From: Flavobacteriia bacterium
GTDB taxonomy: Bacteria > Bacteroidota > Bacteroidia > Flavobacteriales_D > Crocinitomicaceae
Direction of reading: 5' to 3'
NCBI GenBank assembly: GCA_016183815.1
Contig: JACPDW010000007.1
Span: 62,001-126,000, forward strand
Length of the DNA: 64,000 bases
Shown here: positions 61,847 to 64,000 of the stretch, piece after piece
Numbering within the stretch: position 1 is the first letter of the stretch
How the letters are laid out: every line of letters begins with the position of its first letter
Position numbers and translations under genes: made by a program
The notes under the pieces: generated by a model
What the model saw: the letters and a program-made list of their open reading frames with translations, nothing else
What the model was told of the DNA's origin: nothing
The model's database searches: none

Positions 61847-62743
61847 TTAAAAAGAATTTTTCTTTTTTAAAGAAGAAATTAATTCTCCTAATTTATAAAA
61901 ATCAAAGAAAATTAGTAAAAAATAACCTTTTTTTAAAGAAAATAGTAAAAATGGTTTGATGATTCTAAAAATAAACAGTAGAGCGACATCATAATTTTTA
62001 TATTTAAAATAAAATTTTATTAATGAAATGTTTTCTAATAAGTCTTTAGAAAGAGTTTGATTTTGCATGATTTGACACAAACTTGTTATACTTTCTTTGG
62101 TTTTTTTAATATACAATTGATTGTCTTCGATTTCTCCATTTTCTATTGGATTGTTTATGTGAAGTACTGAAATGTTGTTTTTTAATAACTCTAAACCAAA
62201 CAAAGTGTCTTCATGTCCATATTGTTTAATTCTTTCATCAAAAGGATATTTTTGAAGAATGTTTTTTTTTACAAGAAAATTATTAGTCATAAAAGATAAA
62301 TATGGAGATTTCCCTCTCTCTAAAACATCTTTACTTTCTCTTTGAATTCCATATTTCCATCGCAACAATTTATTTCTTTTTGGTTTAATTGGATTATAGT
62401 TTCTTCCTCCACATACTACATTTGTTTGCTGATTAATATTGTCAATATAAAGTTTTAAAAAAAGAGAAGAAATAATTTTGGAATCACAATCCAAAAAAAG
62501 TAGATAATCATATAAAGCATATTTTAGAAAAAGATTTCTAATTTTTGCTCGACCAATATTTTTAGTTAGTTCGATATAATTGTGCTTTTGGCAAATTATC
62601 TGATTTGTTTCTTTAAAAAATTCAGAGCCATCGTCAATAATAATAATTTCAATATTAGTCTCTAAAGTCTTAATTTGTTTGTTTAACTCTTCTATCAAAG
62701 AAGTTATATCGAAATTAAAAACAGGAATACAAATTGAAAGCAT
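61847..62743 (-). CDS. Glycosyltransferase family 2
   Basis: 298 residues, GT-A fold. 'LSICIPVFNFDITSLIEELNKQ', 'IEIIIIDDGSEFF' and 'LFLDCDSKIISSLF' (DxD-like DCD) give the donor nucleotide and metal site; 'KYPFDERIKQYGHEDTLFGLELLKNNISVLHINNPIENG' is the C-terminal ED-H motif of the galactosyltransferase-like branch. Probable envelope or capsule sugar transfer. Its ATG shares one base with the stop of the upstream lytic transglycosylase gene. Confidence 0.92.
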   Translation of the reverse strand: MLSICIPVFNFDITSLIEELNKQIKTLETNIEIIIIDDGSEFFKETNQIICQKHNYIELTKNIGRAKIRNLFLKYALYDYLLFLDCDSKIISSLFLKLYIDNINQQTNVVCGGRNYNPIKPKRNKLLRWKYGIQRESKDVLERGKSPYLSFMTNNFLVKKNILQKYPFDERIKQYGHEDTLFGLELLKNNISVLHINNPIENGEIEDNQLYIKKTKESITSLCQIMQNQTLSKDLLENISLIKFYFKYKNYDVALLFIFRIIKPFLLFSLKKGYFLLIFFDFYKLGELISSLKKKNSF

Positions 62744-64000
62744 TATTTAACTCTTAACTTTTGACCTACTCTTATTTTATCAGGGTTAACCCCTGGGTTG
62801 AGTTTTTGAAGTTCTGCTTGACTCATTTGATGTTTTTGTGCAACTCTATTGAATAAATCTCCTGAGCGAACGCTGTAATATTTGGGTTTATTTGTGTTAA
62901 CTTTTGTTTCGTTTTCTTTTTTTGGTAACTCTTTTTTACTGTTTTTAGAGACAAGAATTTCTTTGCTTAATTGAATTTTAGTATATATCTGAAGTTTTTG
63001 GTCAACGTTTATAACAGAGGAATTTAAATTGTTCCATAACAACAAATCAGCGGTTTTTACTTTATATAAATTTGCTATGTTTTCAATTGTTTCATTTCTT
63101 TGTACAACATGATAAATAATAACTAAAGTGTCATAAGTAATGATTTGAATAACTGAATCACTTTTAGACATGTTTTTGGGCACTGAAGAGTTTTTGTTTA
63201 GTTCTTTTTCATTCAAAATAATTTTTAAATTTTTCCCATAACTTAGCTTATTTGAACGTAAACGATTCCATTTTTTAATATCATTAGTACTAACTTTATA
63301 TTTATAAGCAATTTTACTAATTGTTTCACCTTTTTTTACTTTATGATAAATTACAGATTGATCAATCAAATTGTCTTCTTCAAGAATTTTAGTGCTATCG
63401 TTTAATTGTGGTAATACTATTAAGGGAAGCGAAGGTGTGTTATACATTCTATTTTCAATAGCATATATAGAATCTTCTAAATCAATAAATTTTGAAATTT
63501 TGTTTCTAGGCAATAAAATACATTGTTTCGGATTACTTTCAGGAATTATTGTCTTTTTAAAAATAGGATTCAATTTTTTTATCTCTTCTAACTCGATTTG
63601 TAAAACAGAAGATATGCTTTCCATGTGTAATGTATTATTTATACAAACAGAATCTAGTTGGTTTTGATAATAAGGAATCTCCACTGGAAATAGTTTGTTT
63701 TCTTTATAATAAGTCATTAAATATGTTGCAGCAACAAAATTCGGCACATATCCTTGTGTTTCTCTTGGCAAAAACGGCCTAACCTCCCAATAGGTTTTTT
63801 TTCCTCCAGATCTTCTAATAGCTTTGTTCACATTTCCAGGCCCAGCATTATACGCAGCCAACGCCAAATTCCAATCCCCATAAATGTCAAATAATTTTTT
63901 TAAATACTTACATGCTGCTTCTGTTGATTTTATAGGATCCATCCTCTCATCAATATATGAATTTTCTGCTAGTCCATACATTTTTCCAGTACCGTACATA
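62743..64000 (-). CDS. Membrane-bound lytic murein transglycosylase with LysM repeats (partial, N-terminus outside window)
   Basis: The frame is open to the right edge; 418 residues from 63999 to the stop are seen and the true start lies beyond. The visible N-terminal part is the end of an SLT domain (GTGKMYGLAENSYIDERMDPIKSTEAACKYLKKLFDIYGDWNLALAAYNAGPGNVNKAIRR...RETQGYVPNFVAATYLM), as in MltD. Three LysM units follow: 'YHKVKKGETISKIAYKYKVSTNDIKKWN', 'YHVVQRNETIENIANLYKVKTADLLLWN' and 'YYSVRSGDLFNRVAQKHQMSQAELQKLN..VNPDKIRVGQKLRVK'. Cuts and recycles peptidoglycan in the periplasm. The catalytic Glu would be outside the window. Confidence 0.93.
   Translation of the reverse strand, partial: MYGTGKMYGLAENSYIDERMDPIKSTEAACKYLKKLFDIYGDWNLALAAYNAGPGNVNKAIRRSGGKKTYWEVRPFLPRETQGYVPNFVAATYLMTYYKENKLFPVEIPYYQNQLDSVCINNTLHMESISSVLQIELEEIKKLNPIFKKTIIPESNPKQCILLPRNKISKFIDLEDSIYAIENRMYNTPSLPLIVLPQLNDSTKILEEDNLIDQSVIYHKVKKGETISKIAYKYKVSTNDIKKWNRLRSNKLSYGKNLKIILNEKELNKNSSVPKNMSKSDSVIQIITYDTLVIIYHVVQRNETIENIANLYKVKTADLLLWNNLNSSVINVDQKLQIYTKIQLSKEILVSKNSKKELPKKENETKVNTNKPKYYSVRSGDLFNRVAQKHQMSQAELQKLNPGVNPDKIRVGQKLRVK

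Overview
The window is AT-rich (roughly 70% A+T by eye) and gene-dense. It reads as a chromosomal segment of a marine-type Bacteroidota, most likely order Flavobacteriales. Three things point there: several secreted proteins end in type IX secretion (T9SS) sorting domains (type A and the gliding-motility-associated type B); many genes have the Bacteroidota promoter box TAnnTTTG a few bases before the start and no clear Shine-Dalgarno; and several gene sets have a Flavobacteriia-like order (rbfA-permease, hpt-adk, a FtsE/TPR/outer-membrane-barrel set, and nucleotidyltransferase-TPR-DUF4292-EnvC). I see no rRNA, tRNA, CRISPR array, transposase or prophage.

Layout. 1-6.1 kb: 5' part of a secreted propeller-like protein, a PaaE-type ferredoxin reductase, a lipoprotein, an NAD-dependent epimerase, peptide deformylase (def), a TPR lipoprotein and a GNAT acetyltransferase. 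6.1-15.6 kb, mostly minus strand: a large T9SS type B adhesin-like protein, an MsbA-type ABC exporter, recJ, and the chain rbfA - LolC/E-type permease - LacI regulator. 15.9-20.3 kb: an M43 metalloprotease with T9SS signal, then a PadR-PspC pair on the minus strand with a probable operator. 20.4-26.5 kb: membrane protein, CBS protein, nadK, an OmpA-like protein, and the haem genes hemA-hemC-hemD. 26.5-32.4 kb: an outer-membrane barrel, a 1040-residue TPR protein and, divergently, FtsE.

32.5-38.5 kb: esterase, pgk, metF, two exported proteins, a second M43 protease and dut. 38.6-42.0 kb: a single-chain restriction-modification enzyme (nuclease, N6-adenine methylase and one target-recognition domain in one polypeptide) followed, with a 4-base overlap, by a 65-residue protein I do not recognise. 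It sits between dut and an envelope operon that has its own promoter, so it looks like an inserted defence module. 42.1-49 kb: nucleotidyltransferase, TPR lipoprotein, DUF4292 lipoprotein, EnvC-type murein hydrolase activator, M42 aminopeptidase and aroC. 49-54 kb: hpt-adk, a DUF3592-like membrane protein, an exported protein, and a small gene leading into recF and a DciA-like protein. 54-64 kb: a CUB/P-domain T9SS protein, a lipoprotein, a YebC/TACO1 protein, hutI coupled to a glycosyltransferase, a zinc-ribbon methyltransferase, a family 2 glycosyltransferase and a lytic transglycosylase with LysM repeats that runs off the right edge.

The most useful observations are: the restriction module with its small partner and a perfect palindrome in front of it; a LolC/E-type permease whose reading frame seems to begin at an ATT codon two bases after rbfA; a PadR-type inverted repeat overlapping the -33 element of its own promoter; and three genes whose -7 box lies exactly four bases before ATG, which predicts leaderless mRNAs. 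All functional calls come from reading motifs by eye; no database search was run.
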